From Planctomycetota bacterium (lineage in GTDB: Bacteria > Planctomycetota > Planctomycetia > Gemmatales > Gemmataceae), in the NCBI GenBank assembly GCA_021781415.1, contig JAJXWW010000025.1, positions 57,646 through 121,645 on the forward strand: a stretch of DNA of 64,000 nucleotides, in the 5' to 3' direction. The notes under the pieces were generated by a model. That model saw only the letters and a program-made list of their open reading frames with translations. It ran no database searches and had not been told where the DNA came from. Shown piece after piece: positions 44,768 through 53,380 of this stretch. Position 1 is the first letter of the stretch. Each line of letters begins with the position of its first letter. The translations under genes and the position numbers were made by a program.

Positions 44768-46468
44768 TTAGCCGGAAGCGTGGGCGAGGGGTTCCGCATC
44801 GAGCAAATGGACCCGCACCACGTCGCTGTGTTGCCAGGCCGAATGCAGCCAATCGGCCAGATCGTCGGGAGCGAGCCTGTTTTCTTTTGAGAGGAACAGC
44901 GCTAAAGTGCCGTGTTCGGCGACGCCTTGAAGGACGCCGGCGGAACGCAGCTGACTCTTGAGCGCGGCGGCGGAGTCCCACGCCGTCAAACCGGCGGCAT
45001 TGTCGGCTCTCGGCCACTTGCTCTCAAGATGAAAACTGAATGGTCCATCGAGGCAGGTGTCGAGGTGGACGTTGCGACCGTCTTGGCGGAGTACCTCGCG
45101 TAAGCGCAGGACGATTTGTCGGCCAAACTCCAGGGCAGCCCCACCGGCGCTTAGCCCTTTTTTGAAGAACGATTGCACGACACCATCGAGTCCCACCGGA
45201 ACCACGACCAGCCGGGCGCGGTCGAGCAAGAATCCGCTCGTGAGGACGGGAGCGTCGGGTGAGGGAAGCGGGCGACGGCGCTCCAGGCGGCGAAGATACT
45301 CGCGCTTTTGCACGCCCGCGCTGAGCGCAAGGCGCGCGAGGCTGCCGAGCTTCGAGAGGAATGTCGCTGGATCGCCGCCGATGCCGGGTTGAAGTGCGAG
45401 GCGCGGCAGGTGTAAGCCGACGGTAAGCAAGAGTGCCGGATGTTGGCGGTCGATCCCTTCGGCCAGTGCCAACGGGCGGCGCGGACGGTCGAAGACGAAG
45501 CCTAGCGGCGCGCCGTGCAAGGCTAGATCGCACCGATGGAGTAGGCGTTCGCGCATCGATGGCTCCGCTGAGAAATCGCGCTCGCCGAGATGCCAGTCGA
45601 TCCGCAATGCTCCGGCGCACGGAATCGAATGATTGGGGTGAAGCAACTCCGTCGCTAGATCATCGGACCACGTGCGCATTTGTTCGGACGGCGGCGGAGG
45701 TTGCTGCGATGCGAATAGCGGTCCCTCGGCCAATGTGCCGGCCCACGACGGCGGCGCGGCACCGTTGAGATTGACGACGCCATGCAGGCCGGTCAGACGG
45801 AGAGCGAGGACGAGATCGCGCGCGAAGTCGCGGACACCCGGCGAACCTTGCCTTGCCAGCAGATGCTCCGGTCCATCGAGAACGACAAATCCGCTTACGA
45901 AGCGCCGCAACTCTTCGACTGCGGCGAAGAGTCCGGCCTCCGCACCGAGGGACGGTCTCAGCACGCAACCGGCGATCTCATTGGGCGCATCGGTTCCGGT
46001 CAGCGTCAACAACCCCTCGGCCTGAGCCGACGCCAAATCGCGGGTATAAACGGTCTGGAGCGTGTATTGTCGGACGCATGAGGCAACGACTTCTTCCAGC
46101 GGCGCATGGGCCTCAAAGCGAACCGTCAACTCGGCTGCCGGAGGCCCTTCCGCGGGTTGCGGCTTAACGAGAGGACGTTCGCGGATTTGTCCGCGGCGCG
46201 CGAACGCCTCGGCCAAGGCAGGCTGTCCCAATTCGCGGACGACTTTAACGACGATCTCGGCGATCTGTTGCGTCGTCGGCGTGATCCCTTCGCATTCGAG
46301 GGCGAGAAAGTGAACGATGCCATCGGCCAGTTCGCGGGCCAGGAACGCATCGGGCCGTCCCAGGGTCTCACTGGCGGCGAAGAGCGCGCGGCTGATTTTG
46401 TCGGCGTCGAAGGGGACGAGTTGACCGTCGCGCTTGGCGACCTGAGCGGGCGGTTGCGATTCGTTCAT
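44768..46468 (-). CDS. ATP-cone protein with truncated class III RNR (NrdD)-like domain
   Basis: A 566-aa cytosolic protein. The N-terminal 95 residues are an ATP-cone (VAKRDGQLVPFDADKISRALFAASETLGR, GITPTTQQIAEIVVKVVRELG), the regulatory domain of ribonucleotide reductases. The remainder follows the order of class III (NrdD) enzymes in places: TVGLHLPRLALQPG..PATFLSKLGSLARLALSAGVQKREYLRR and RLVVVPVGLDGVVQSFF..GGAALEFGRQIVLRLREVL. The C-terminal glycyl-radical motif and the Cys-rich zinc site are absent; the protein ends HLLDAEPLAHASG. It is therefore probably not an active reductase. It lies 32 bp after the ABC-exporter permease gene, with AGGGAGG before its ATG. Confidence 0.7.
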   Translation of the reverse strand: MNESQPPAQVAKRDGQLVPFDADKISRALFAASETLGRPDAFLARELADGIVHFLALECEGITPTTQQIAEIVVKVVRELGQPALAEAFARRGQIRERPLVKPQPAEGPPAAELTVRFEAHAPLEEVVASCVRQYTLQTVYTRDLASAQAEGLLTLTGTDAPNEIAGCVLRPSLGAEAGLFAAVEELRRFVSGFVVLDGPEHLLARQGSPGVRDFARDLVLALRLTGLHGVVNLNGAAPPSWAGTLAEGPLFASQQPPPPSEQMRTWSDDLATELLHPNHSIPCAGALRIDWHLGERDFSAEPSMRERLLHRCDLALHGAPLGFVFDRPRRPLALAEGIDRQHPALLLTVGLHLPRLALQPGIGGDPATFLSKLGSLARLALSAGVQKREYLRRLERRRPLPSPDAPVLTSGFLLDRARLVVVPVGLDGVVQSFFKKGLSAGGAALEFGRQIVLRLREVLRQDGRNVHLDTCLDGPFSFHLESKWPRADNAAGLTAWDSAAALKSQLRSAGVLQGVAEHGTLALFLSKENRLAPDDLADWLHSAWQHSDVVRVHLLDAEPLAHASG

Positions 46469-46500
46469 GCGAGCGCCTCCCTACGCACTGCTTCAACCGG

Positions 46501-48153
46501 CTACGCCGGGGTATCGCGGCCAACGTCGAAAAGGGTGAAGGCCCAGGCGACCAAGGGAACCGTGGCGGCGGCAGCCATTCCGACCACCGGCCACGCCGTC
46601 AACGCCGCCAAGCGCCAACTCGCTCCCACCACCAACGACGCCAAGGTCGCGGTCAACAGCGCCAATCCCAAAACGACGCCCAGCACAATCATCTTAGCGG
46701 CCATGAACAGCACGTTGCGTCCCAGCGATTGAAAATCGCCCGGCGAAGCTGCCATCAATCGCGTCGGAAACAGGAGAAATAACAGATTGTCGAGAGCGAA
46801 TAAGAGGAAATTGATCGGCGGAGCGTAGGCGGCGCTGATGAGACAGACGGGAGCCAGCAGTTCGTTCGCCGCCGCGTTCCAGGCCACCACGCTCAGCCCG
46901 ACAAGCTGAAGCAAGCTCATCAGAAGCACCGGCGTGAGAATCTGACCGATCGCCAGACGCCAAGGCGGCAACGGCAGGGTCTTCAAGAAGGCCAAGCGGT
47001 CGATGTCGCCGCGAAAATCGAAGGGGAGCAAGGAAGTCATGAAAACCGTTAGCCACAAGGCAACGAAGGCGAAGACGAAAAGAATGTTCTCGCTGTTGTC
47101 TGGGTTGTCGCGGAGGCTGGCGATCATCGGCGCGATGACGGCGACCCCGACGATGACGATCAAAAGCAGCAAGCGATCCGCGCCGCGCGCCGCCGTCGTC
47201 AGTTGCCGCCAAACGATCGGCCCGACTCCTCCCAACCAAGGCGGCATGGGCAAACTGGAGCGGACTTTGCCGCCGCGCCGCAGACCTTCTCCCGCTCCCA
47301 TTCCACCGCGGCGCAAGCGCTGGATTCTCGAATAGATGCGCGCGCTCGCCGACGCCGACGCTTCCAGATAGCGCGCGTCGAGAACGAAAATGACGCCCAA
47401 AAGAGCGAGGTTCACCATCGATCCCAGCGCGACCGCCTGGGCCAAATCGGGCCACAAGCGCTCGGCGGCCACGGCGTCGAAGAAAGAACGAAGCGGCCGC
47501 GATACGATCTTCCAAGCCGGGGCAGCGAGGAGCCGACCCAGCAACTCTTTCGCCTGCCATTCGCTGGGTGAACCCCCGACGCTGAGCAGAACCGCCAGGC
47601 CCAGCACGATAGCCAGCGCGGCCACGGTTCTCCGACCGCGCGTGTACAAGCGCGCGCCCGCGCTCGCGGCGAGCAGATTGAGCGTCATCCCGAAGAGGTG
47701 CATGAAAAGGACGATGAGCAACATGCCGGAAAATGCCGCCCCGAACCACGTCCAAGAGGAGCGCATGGCAAAGCACATGAACAGCGCCGTCGGCAAGCTG
47801 ACGAGCAGGGTGGAAGCGATCTTGTAGAGCAGAAGTTCGCGGCGGTCGAAGGGTCCGGGAAAGAGAAAATTGACCTCGGCGGGAGGGAAATAGATGGCTC
47901 GTTCGCCGGATGCGAAAACGACGTTCATCAAGCAGTAGAACAACAGAAGAGCTGGGCCGGCTTCGCGGAGATCGAGTCCGCCCCAACCGCTGCCTTGACG
48001 CGGCGCGAACACCAACATCACCAACCAAGGCACGAAAACGGCAAACCCCACCAAGGCCAGCAACGCGCCTTTCCATGTACGCAGGCTTCGCAGCAGATAC
48101 CGCAGCCAGGCGCGCAAGTGCAAGCCGATCAGCAGCCACAGCGCGGCGTTCAT
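46501..48153 (-). CDS. Putative ABC exporter permease
   Basis: A 550-aa polytopic membrane protein with about ten hydrophobic segments (ALLALVGFAVFVPWLVMLVFA, LLLIVLFMHLFGMTLNLLAA, RTVAALAIVLGLAVLLSVGG, LLLLIVIVGVAVIAPMIASL, PVLLMSLLQLVGLSVVAW, MIVLGVVLGLALLTATLASLVVG and others). It has the EVNFLFPGPFDRRELLLYKI motif typical of the putative ABC exporter family and a basic cytoplasmic loop (RIQRLRRGGMGAGEGLRRGGK). Its start overlaps the stop codon of the upstream ATPase gene by 4 bp (ATGA), so they are coupled. Substrate unknown. Confidence 0.88.
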   Translation of the reverse strand: MNAALWLLIGLHLRAWLRYLLRSLRTWKGALLALVGFAVFVPWLVMLVFAPRQGSGWGGLDLREAGPALLLFYCLMNVVFASGERAIYFPPAEVNFLFPGPFDRRELLLYKIASTLLVSLPTALFMCFAMRSSWTWFGAAFSGMLLIVLFMHLFGMTLNLLAASAGARLYTRGRRTVAALAIVLGLAVLLSVGGSPSEWQAKELLGRLLAAPAWKIVSRPLRSFFDAVAAERLWPDLAQAVALGSMVNLALLGVIFVLDARYLEASASASARIYSRIQRLRRGGMGAGEGLRRGGKVRSSLPMPPWLGGVGPIVWRQLTTAARGADRLLLLIVIVGVAVIAPMIASLRDNPDNSENILFVFAFVALWLTVFMTSLLPFDFRGDIDRLAFLKTLPLPPWRLAIGQILTPVLLMSLLQLVGLSVVAWNAAANELLAPVCLISAAYAPPINFLLFALDNLLFLLFPTRLMAASPGDFQSLGRNVLFMAAKMIVLGVVLGLALLTATLASLVVGASWRLAALTAWPVVGMAAAATVPLVAWAFTLFDVGRDTPA

Positions 48154-48908
48154 GGCGTCCTTCCGTCTTCCGTTGCCACGGTCGGGGTTTCGGTCATCCG
48201 AAAGAACAACTCCTCGAGCGTTTCTTGCCTACCGTCGTGGGCTAACTCGCCGCGCAACACGTCGATGGGTCCGTGGCGCAAGATCTGACCGCGATGCAGA
48301 ATCAGCACCGAGGTAATGAGATCCTCGAACAGCGATAACAGATGCGACGAAACGATGATGGCCGCCCCGGCCGCGGCGTGTTCGCGGATTAGTTCCTTCA
48401 TCGTGCGGATGCCGCGCGGATCGGGTCCAGTGAACGGCTCATCGAGTAGCACCGCGCTTGGCCGATGCAGATAGCCGCAACCCACCGCCAGCTTTTGCCT
48501 CATGCCGCGCGATAACTCCGCGGCCAACGCATTGCGTTTGTCCATCAGTTCGAGGCGTTCGAGGAGTTGCTCGCCTCGCGCCGTCCAATCGTGTAGGCGG
48601 TAGGCGGCGGCGATGAAGCGAAAGTGTTCCCAAATAGTAAGCCGGTCGAATAATTGCGGATCGTCCGGGACGTAGGCAAGTTCGGCCTTAGCGGCGACCG
48701 GCTCCCGCACGATGTCGTGTCCGGCGATCAGCAAGCGTCCGTGCGTCGGCGTCAAGATGCCGGCCAGGGCGCGTAGCGTCGTCGTCTTGCCTGCGCCGTT
48801 GGGTCCGAGCAAACCGAGGATCTCGCCCGGTTCGACCGTGAAGTCGATCCCCGCGACGGCTACGGTCTCGCCGTAGTTTTTGTGAAAATCTTCGACGACA
48901 ATGGACAC
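48150..48908 (-). CDS. ABC-transporter ATP-binding protein
   Basis: A 252-aa ATPase. I preferred the GTG at 48908 (GGAGAGAC upstream; MSIVVEDFHKNYGE); the longer track frame adds 16 odd residues. Walker A GLLGPNGAGKTTTL, Q-loop ELAYVPDDPQLFDRLTIWEH, signature LSRGMRQKLAVGCGYL, Walker B SAVLLDEPFTGPDPRG, and switch His in IIVSSHLLSLFEDL are all intact. It is 4 bp overlapping with the permease and should energise it. The transport direction is probably export. Confidence 0.93.
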   Translation of the reverse strand: MSIVVEDFHKNYGETVAVAGIDFTVEPGEILGLLGPNGAGKTTTLRALAGILTPTHGRLLIAGHDIVREPVAAKAELAYVPDDPQLFDRLTIWEHFRFIAAAYRLHDWTARGEQLLERLELMDKRNALAAELSRGMRQKLAVGCGYLHRPSAVLLDEPFTGPDPRGIRTMKELIREHAAAGAAIIVSSHLLSLFEDLITSVLILHRGQILRHGPIDVLRGELAHDGRQETLEELFFRMTETPTVATEDGRTP

Positions 48909-49070
48909 AACGTCTCTCCATCCATTTCCGACCCCTCCCGCATGAAAGTAGGACATGCCCGAACGGGAACGGGTGAAGGCGACGTTATTGTACCGGCGAT
49001 TCCCACCGGCGCGACAGGCGAATCCTCCGTTCCTTGAGCGAGGAGGCTCGCCACCGTCGATGGCGTCCTG

Positions 49071-49421
49071 CTATTTCGAGAGCATGCCGATTAGTCTCTT
49101 GAGGCCGTCCGCGCCAACTCGTTCGACGAGCGCTTTGACCGATTCGATGTCGTCAAAGCTAATTCCGGCACTCTTGGCTGGTTTTGTCGTCTCCGTTTTC
49201 TCGGTGGGAGCCTTCATCGCCGCCGCTTTCTTCTTCTGTTTTGCCTCTCTCCGAATGTCACCCTTGCAGGCGGAAATGTGATCGAGATCCATATCGTGGC
49301 CGAAATGTTCCTTGATGTGCTGAGCTACTTTGGGCCGTGGAGCATCCCAACCGAGAACCGCAAGGGTTTGCCGCACTGCTTCCTTCTTGGTGACGCGTTT
49401 CTCTTTCGCCGTCTCCGCCAT
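49071..49421 (-). CDS. Small lysine-rich protein of unknown function
   Basis: A 116-aa protein started at the ATG at 49421 (GAAGGAGAAG upstream). The N-terminal half has a helical module (KRVTKKEAVRQTLAVLGWDAPRPKVAQHIKEHFGHDMDLDHISACKGDIRREAKQK) that looks like a DNA-binding or winged-helix-like element. The C-terminus is a short helical tail (DIESVKALVERVGADGLKRLIGMLSK) after a Lys/Thr/Ala-rich linker. It recalls small nucleoid-type proteins, but that is inference. Confidence 0.72.
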   Translation of the reverse strand: MAETAKEKRVTKKEAVRQTLAVLGWDAPRPKVAQHIKEHFGHDMDLDHISACKGDIRREAKQKKKAAAMKAPTEKTETTKPAKSAGISFDDIESVKALVERVGADGLKRLIGMLSK

Positions 49422-49965
49422 GTTCTTCTCCTTCAAGTGGTTACGGAGTCTAAAACTAACCGAAAATATATTCCAAACTTCTCAGACTAGCAATCATACG
49501 CAGCTTGCCCAACAGCGATTGTTTCGACAATCCTCCCCTTTTATCTGTCCAGCCGTCATGCTTGGCACTTTGCCACGTCGCGTCTCCTCCGCTCGCGGCG
49601 TTAAGCCGATTACATACACTTTTTTTGATGTTGACAGCAACACTCGCAGTCTGTATCATCTTAACCGTTCCTCATTAAGCTGCCTACCGGCCCAGAAGTT
49701 CTTCAAGATCGGCTGAATCGTGTTCTTGGTATTCTCGGACTGCATCGGGTGAGGCAAACTTCCTTTGCGGAGGAGTTGCCTTTTTTTGTCGGTTTCCCCG
49801 CGTTCTCGACTCTCCCCATCGCGGCGCGAAGCGAGAACCTCCAGCGAGAATCGTTGCGGAAATACTCCCAGGAATGGATTTCCGGGAGGGTAACGAGCAA
49901 GGAAGACTGCCCCGGTCCTCTTTGTCACGGCGCCCGTCCTCGGACAGACGCGGGAGTGGTTACGC
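49422..49965. other. Intergenic region upstream of DUF4912 gene
   Basis: 544 bases with lower G+C than its surroundings and no long coding frame. It separates divergent genes and should hold their promoters. Besides the 29-codon frame at 49656-49745, a second short minus-strand frame (49456-49659) overlaps its stop codon by an ATGA; neither can be supported as a protein from sequence alone. Poly-T tracts occur near 49620 and 49790. Confidence 0.4.
49656..49745 (-). CDS. Possible 29-aa small protein
   Basis: A short frame, MQSENTKNTIQPILKNFW..., with a purine-rich GGAAG about 12 bases upstream of the ATG. Its composition (Asn/Gln/Lys plus Ile/Leu/Trp) is unlike shadow frames of the neighbourhood. 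It overlaps another short frame by ATGA. There is no family to compare, so this is only a candidate. Confidence 0.25.
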   Translation of the reverse strand: MQSENTKNTIQPILKNFWAGRQLNEERLR

Positions 49966-51099
49966 ATGACTCTCGACCCCTTACATGCTTGCACGAAGAA
50001 GCAGTTGCTGGAAATGGCCCGCGATCGGGGTATCTCCGGCGGACACCGCATGTCCAAAGACGAACTGGTCGCAGCTCTGCTGCAACCGGCGAAAATTTCT
50101 CCCCGCGAACGATCGAATCGGCCTACCTCGGGCTCGCGCTCGCCCCGACGACGGACGGCTCCCCTTCAAACGGCTGTGGCCCGCGACACGTCCGGCCCCT
50201 CGTCCGGAGAAGAGCTGGTCGAGAATAGCAAATACAATGTCGGGATTCCCACCAAAGACCTCTCCGCCAAGATACCCAAGGACTTGCCCGCTGGGTACGG
50301 CAAGGATCGCATCGTCGTCATGGTGCGCGACCCCTATTGGCTGCACTGCTATTGGGAACTGACCCACCACGCCATTCGATGCGCCGAGGCTGCCCTCGCT
50401 CAGGAATGGCACACCGCCAAGCCGACCTTGCGACTGTGGCACGTTGCGGGACGCGATGCGGGCACGGGTTCGGAAACCGTCGTCCGCGATGTGGAAGTTC
50501 ACGGCGGTTGCAACAATTGGTATCTCGATGTAGTCAATCCGCCCTGTTCCTACCGAGTGGACATCGGCTATCTCGCTCGCAACGGGAAGTTCTACGTTCT
50601 CGCTCGCTCCAATGTCGTCTCCACGCCGCGCGCGGGCATCAGCGATGTGATCGACGAAAATTGGGCCGACATCGACGCCAAGAAAGCCGACCGCATCTTC
50701 GCCATGTCCAGCGGTTTCGACCCCACCGGCAGCAGTCTGGAATTGAAACAGCTCTTCGAGGAACATTTGCGTCGGCCTCTCAGTTCGCCGACGCTGGCCA
50801 GTTTCGGCTCCGGCGGCATGACACTCGGAGGCAAACCGCGCAAGTTCTGGTTCCAACTCGATGCCGAATTGATCGTCTACGGAGCCACGGAGCCGAACGC
50901 TCGCGTCACGCTCCAAGGACAGCCCGTCCAGCTGCGGCCCGATGGAACCTTCACGATGCGTTTCAGTCTACCCGACGGTCGGCAGATCATCCCGTCCCTC
51001 GCCGTTTCAGCGGATGGCATCGAAGAACGTACCGTAATTCTCGCCCTCGAACGCAACACCCGGCAGCTGGAACCGTTGATTCACGACGACGACGAATAG
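49966..51099 (+). CDS. DUF4912 protein with N-terminal Rho-N/SAP-like domain
   Basis: A 377-aa protein with GGAG before its ATG. Residues about 1-40 resemble a Rho-N/SAP-like nucleic-acid-binding module (LHACTKKQLLEMARDRGISGGHRMSKDELVAALL). The centre is DUF4912 (YGKDRIVVMVRDPYWLHCYWELTHHAI, LRLWHVAGRD, NNWYLDVVNPPCSYRVDIGYLARNGKFYVLARSNVVSTPRAGIS). The last quarter is beta-rich (DAELIVYGATEPNARVTLQGQPVQLRPDGTFTMRFSLPDGRQIIPSLAVS), like an Ig-fold. DUF4912 is found in several phyla, role unknown. It precedes the ApbE gene. Confidence 0.88.
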   Translation: MTLDPLHACTKKQLLEMARDRGISGGHRMSKDELVAALLQPAKISPRERSNRPTSGSRSPRRRTAPLQTAVARDTSGPSSGEELVENSKYNVGIPTKDLSAKIPKDLPAGYGKDRIVVMVRDPYWLHCYWELTHHAIRCAEAALAQEWHTAKPTLRLWHVAGRDAGTGSETVVRDVEVHGGCNNWYLDVVNPPCSYRVDIGYLARNGKFYVLARSNVVSTPRAGISDVIDENWADIDAKKADRIFAMSSGFDPTGSSLELKQLFEEHLRRPLSSPTLASFGSGGMTLGGKPRKFWFQLDAELIVYGATEPNARVTLQGQPVQLRPDGTFTMRFSLPDGRQIIPSLAVSADGIEERTVILALERNTRQLEPLIHDDDE

Positions 51100-51152
51100 C
51101 CCGTTGGCCGGCCCGAAGCCCGCGACGGCGCTTCGAGCAAGTAGGTTCTGTT

Positions 51153-52202
51153 ATGTACCGACGCGAATTTCTTCAGCCTTCGCTCCTAACCCCTCCCGCG
51201 GAACCTCGGCTCCCCAATCGCGCATCGGATCGTACCGTCTTGCTCCATCTGCGCCGCCAAGCGATGGCCACTCAGTTTGAAATCGTTTTGCCGTTCGGCA
51301 CGCCCGACGCCGTCTCGATGGGTGAAAATGCGTTCGACCTACTCGACTCCCTCGAAGAACAAATGACGGTGTACCGCGAATCGAGCGAGATCAGCCGCCT
51401 CAATCGTCGCGCCTTCGGAAGCTGTGTGCGCGTCGAGGCACGGCTCTTCCAATTACTGGAGACGGCAGCGCGGATTCATCGAGAGACGGAGGGGGCCTAC
51501 GACATCGCGGCGGGAGCGCTCATCAAAGCGTGGGGGTTCTTTCGAGGCCCGCGGCGCGTACCGACCGAGGAAGAGCGCGATGCGGCGCGGCAAAGGGTTG
51601 GCATGGATAAGGTGACGCTCGATCCCGAACGTCGGACGGTGCGTTATCAACGGCCCGGAGTGGAGATCAATCTCGGCAGCATCGGCAAAGGCTACGCTCT
51701 CGACCGCATGGCGCGCAGGCTGCGCGAGCAATGGGGATGCGGGCGCATGCTGTTGCACGGCGGCACGAGCAGCGTCTACGGTGGAGGTTCGCCGCCCAAC
51801 GACGAGCGGGGCTGGCAGGTGGGGATCTTGCACCCGTGGGATCGCTCGCGGCGTTTGGCGCGCGTCTGGCTGCGCGACCGAGCATTGGGTACGTCGGCTG
51901 CCACGCACCAGCATTTGGAATATAATGGACGCAAGCTCGGACATTTGCTCGATCCGCGCACGGGCTGGCCGGCGTCTGGTCTCGCCAGCGTTTCCGTCGT
52001 TGCTCCCAGCGCCGCCGAGGCCGATGCGCTGTCGACGGCGTTCTATGTGGGCGGTGTCGAACTGGCAGAGCGTTATTGTGCCGCTCATTCAGGCATCGGA
52101 GCGATTTTGTTGCCGGACGGCGAAAGTGCCGAACTCATCGTGATGGGGCTTGGTCCTCACGAGGCTTCGTTTAGCCGCGACGCGCAGCGGAGCGCGGACT
52201 GA
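51153..52202 (+). CDS. apbE: FAD:protein FMN transferase (ApbE family)
   Basis: A 349-aa flavin transferase that attaches FMN to a Thr in target proteins, starting at the ATG at 51153. The N-terminus (MYRREFLQPSLLT) has an RRxFL motif but lacks a hydrophobic stretch, so it may be a degenerate Tat signal. Family landmarks are present: MATQFEIVLPFG, the region SSEISRLNRRA, GAYDIAAGALIKAWGFF, INLGSIGKGYALDRMARRL, LLHGGTSSVYGGG, and the metal/substrate motif HLLDPRTGWPASGLASVSVVAPSAAEADALSTA. The final 15 residues (GPHEASFSRDAQRSAD) come from the left arm of an inverted repeat that runs past the stop. Confidence 0.92.
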   Translation: MYRREFLQPSLLTPPAEPRLPNRASDRTVLLHLRRQAMATQFEIVLPFGTPDAVSMGENAFDLLDSLEEQMTVYRESSEISRLNRRAFGSCVRVEARLFQLLETAARIHRETEGAYDIAAGALIKAWGFFRGPRRVPTEEERDAARQRVGMDKVTLDPERRTVRYQRPGVEINLGSIGKGYALDRMARRLREQWGCGRMLLHGGTSSVYGGGSPPNDERGWQVGILHPWDRSRRLARVWLRDRALGTSAATHQHLEYNGRKLGHLLDPRTGWPASGLASVSVVAPSAAEADALSTAFYVGGVELAERYCAAHSGIGAILLPDGESAELIVMGLGPHEASFSRDAQRSAD

Positions 52203-52232
52203 CCCACGCTCCGCTGCGCGTCGCGGCTAAAC
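52169..52232. repeat. 26-bp perfect inverted repeat after apbE
   Basis: Arms GTTTAGCCGCGACGCGCAGC... (52169-52194) and its exact complement (52207-52232) flank a 12-base loop. It is a strong hairpin that includes the last codons and stop of apbE and ends just before the DoxX start. A sister copy lies at 55065-55122. Confidence 0.85.
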
Positions 52233-52239
52233 TTGATTG

Positions 52240-53328
52240 ATGGACACCATGAATAAAAGCACCGCGTTTTTCCTGATCTTGCTTCGACTGGCCATCGGTT
52301 GGCACTTCTTGGCCGAGGGATACCACAAACTCGAAGGCTACTGGCGCGGGCCGGTGGTATCGGTGGCCGGCAAGAATAAGCAGCCGTTCACCAGTGCCGT
52401 CTACTTCCGCGAGGGCACTGGGCCATTGGCCGCCATCATTCGTCGAGAGATCGGCGATGCCAACGACGAAGCCATCAAACTCGTGACGCCAAAGCCCGCC
52501 GACTCCGGCGAAGCCGCGCCGCATACGCGCCTGCCCTCGTTGCTCGATCGAGAGTGGAGCGATTACGTCAAAGAGTTTTCCAAATACTACAAGCTCGACG
52601 AAAAGCAACGCAAATCGGCCGACGATGCACTGACCAAAATCGAAGACAATGCCGTACTCTGGATGACGCGGACCACGGCGGACGAGAAGAACTTCACGGC
52701 CAAAACACAAGAGGGACGCCTTCCTCTGCCGACGCGCGTGGCTCAGTTTAAGCGTAAACTCGAAGAGTTGGCCAAGCCGGACGATCATTACCTCGTGGGC
52801 TTCGGGTCGGAGGTGGAATCGGCTCGGCAGCAAAGTCTCAAAGCCGAAGTCTCGCGCCTGCGCGCCGGACTGTTGAGCGATGTGGAAGACTACACGCAAG
52901 AATTGAAGAAAGAATTGGAGAAGATTCCGACCGTCGAACAGAAGCGCGAGGCTCAGACGAAGGACGAAGACCCGCCGCAGCCGACGCCTCCGGTCAACGA
53001 GAAACAGCAATGGATCGACCGAGCTACCATGTACGGCCTGACGGCACTCGGCGCTTGTTTGATACTCGGCCTCTTCACGCGCCTGTCCTGCGTTCTTACG
53101 GCCGCTTTTCTACTCTCGACGTACCTCTGTTCGCCGCCCTTTCCGTGGCTGCCGCCCGCACCGAATAACGAAGGGTTCTATCTCTTTGTGAATAAGAACG
53201 CGATCGAAATGTTGGCGTTGCTGGCTTTGGCGACAACGGCTAGCGGGCGTTGGTTGGGGCTGGACGCCTTGATCCACTGGACGCTGTTCGGCTCCGACCG
53301 TTCGACGGCGCTACCACCCCAACAATAA
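52240..53328 (+). CDS. DoxX-family membrane protein with long periplasmic-type insertion
   Basis: A 362-aa protein beginning MDTMNKSTAFFLILLRLAIGWHFLAEGYHKL, which is the first helix and conserved Lys-x-Leu region of DoxX-like proteins. A second in-frame ATG lies three codons further on. Residues about 30-265 form a long charged insert (SAVYFREGTGPLAAIIRREIG, SLLDREWSDYVKEFSKYYKLDEKQRKSADDAL, EVESARQQSLKAEVSRLRAGLL) that looks partly coiled-coil. Three more helices follow (MYGLTALGACLILGLFTRLSCVLTAAFLLSTYL, AIEMLALLALATTASGRWLGLDALI). DoxX proteins act in quinone or thiosulfate-related electron transport; the insert hides the specific role. It precedes a Gfo/Idh/MocA gene by about 50 bp. Confidence 0.82.
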   Translation: MDTMNKSTAFFLILLRLAIGWHFLAEGYHKLEGYWRGPVVSVAGKNKQPFTSAVYFREGTGPLAAIIRREIGDANDEAIKLVTPKPADSGEAAPHTRLPSLLDREWSDYVKEFSKYYKLDEKQRKSADDALTKIEDNAVLWMTRTTADEKNFTAKTQEGRLPLPTRVAQFKRKLEELAKPDDHYLVGFGSEVESARQQSLKAEVSRLRAGLLSDVEDYTQELKKELEKIPTVEQKREAQTKDEDPPQPTPPVNEKQQWIDRATMYGLTALGACLILGLFTRLSCVLTAAFLLSTYLCSPPFPWLPPAPNNEGFYLFVNKNAIEMLALLALATTASGRWLGLDALIHWTLFGSDRSTALPPQQ

Positions 53329-53380
53329 TCATTCCAATATCGCACGATCGAAACATTGTCCACTTGGGAGAAAACACATC

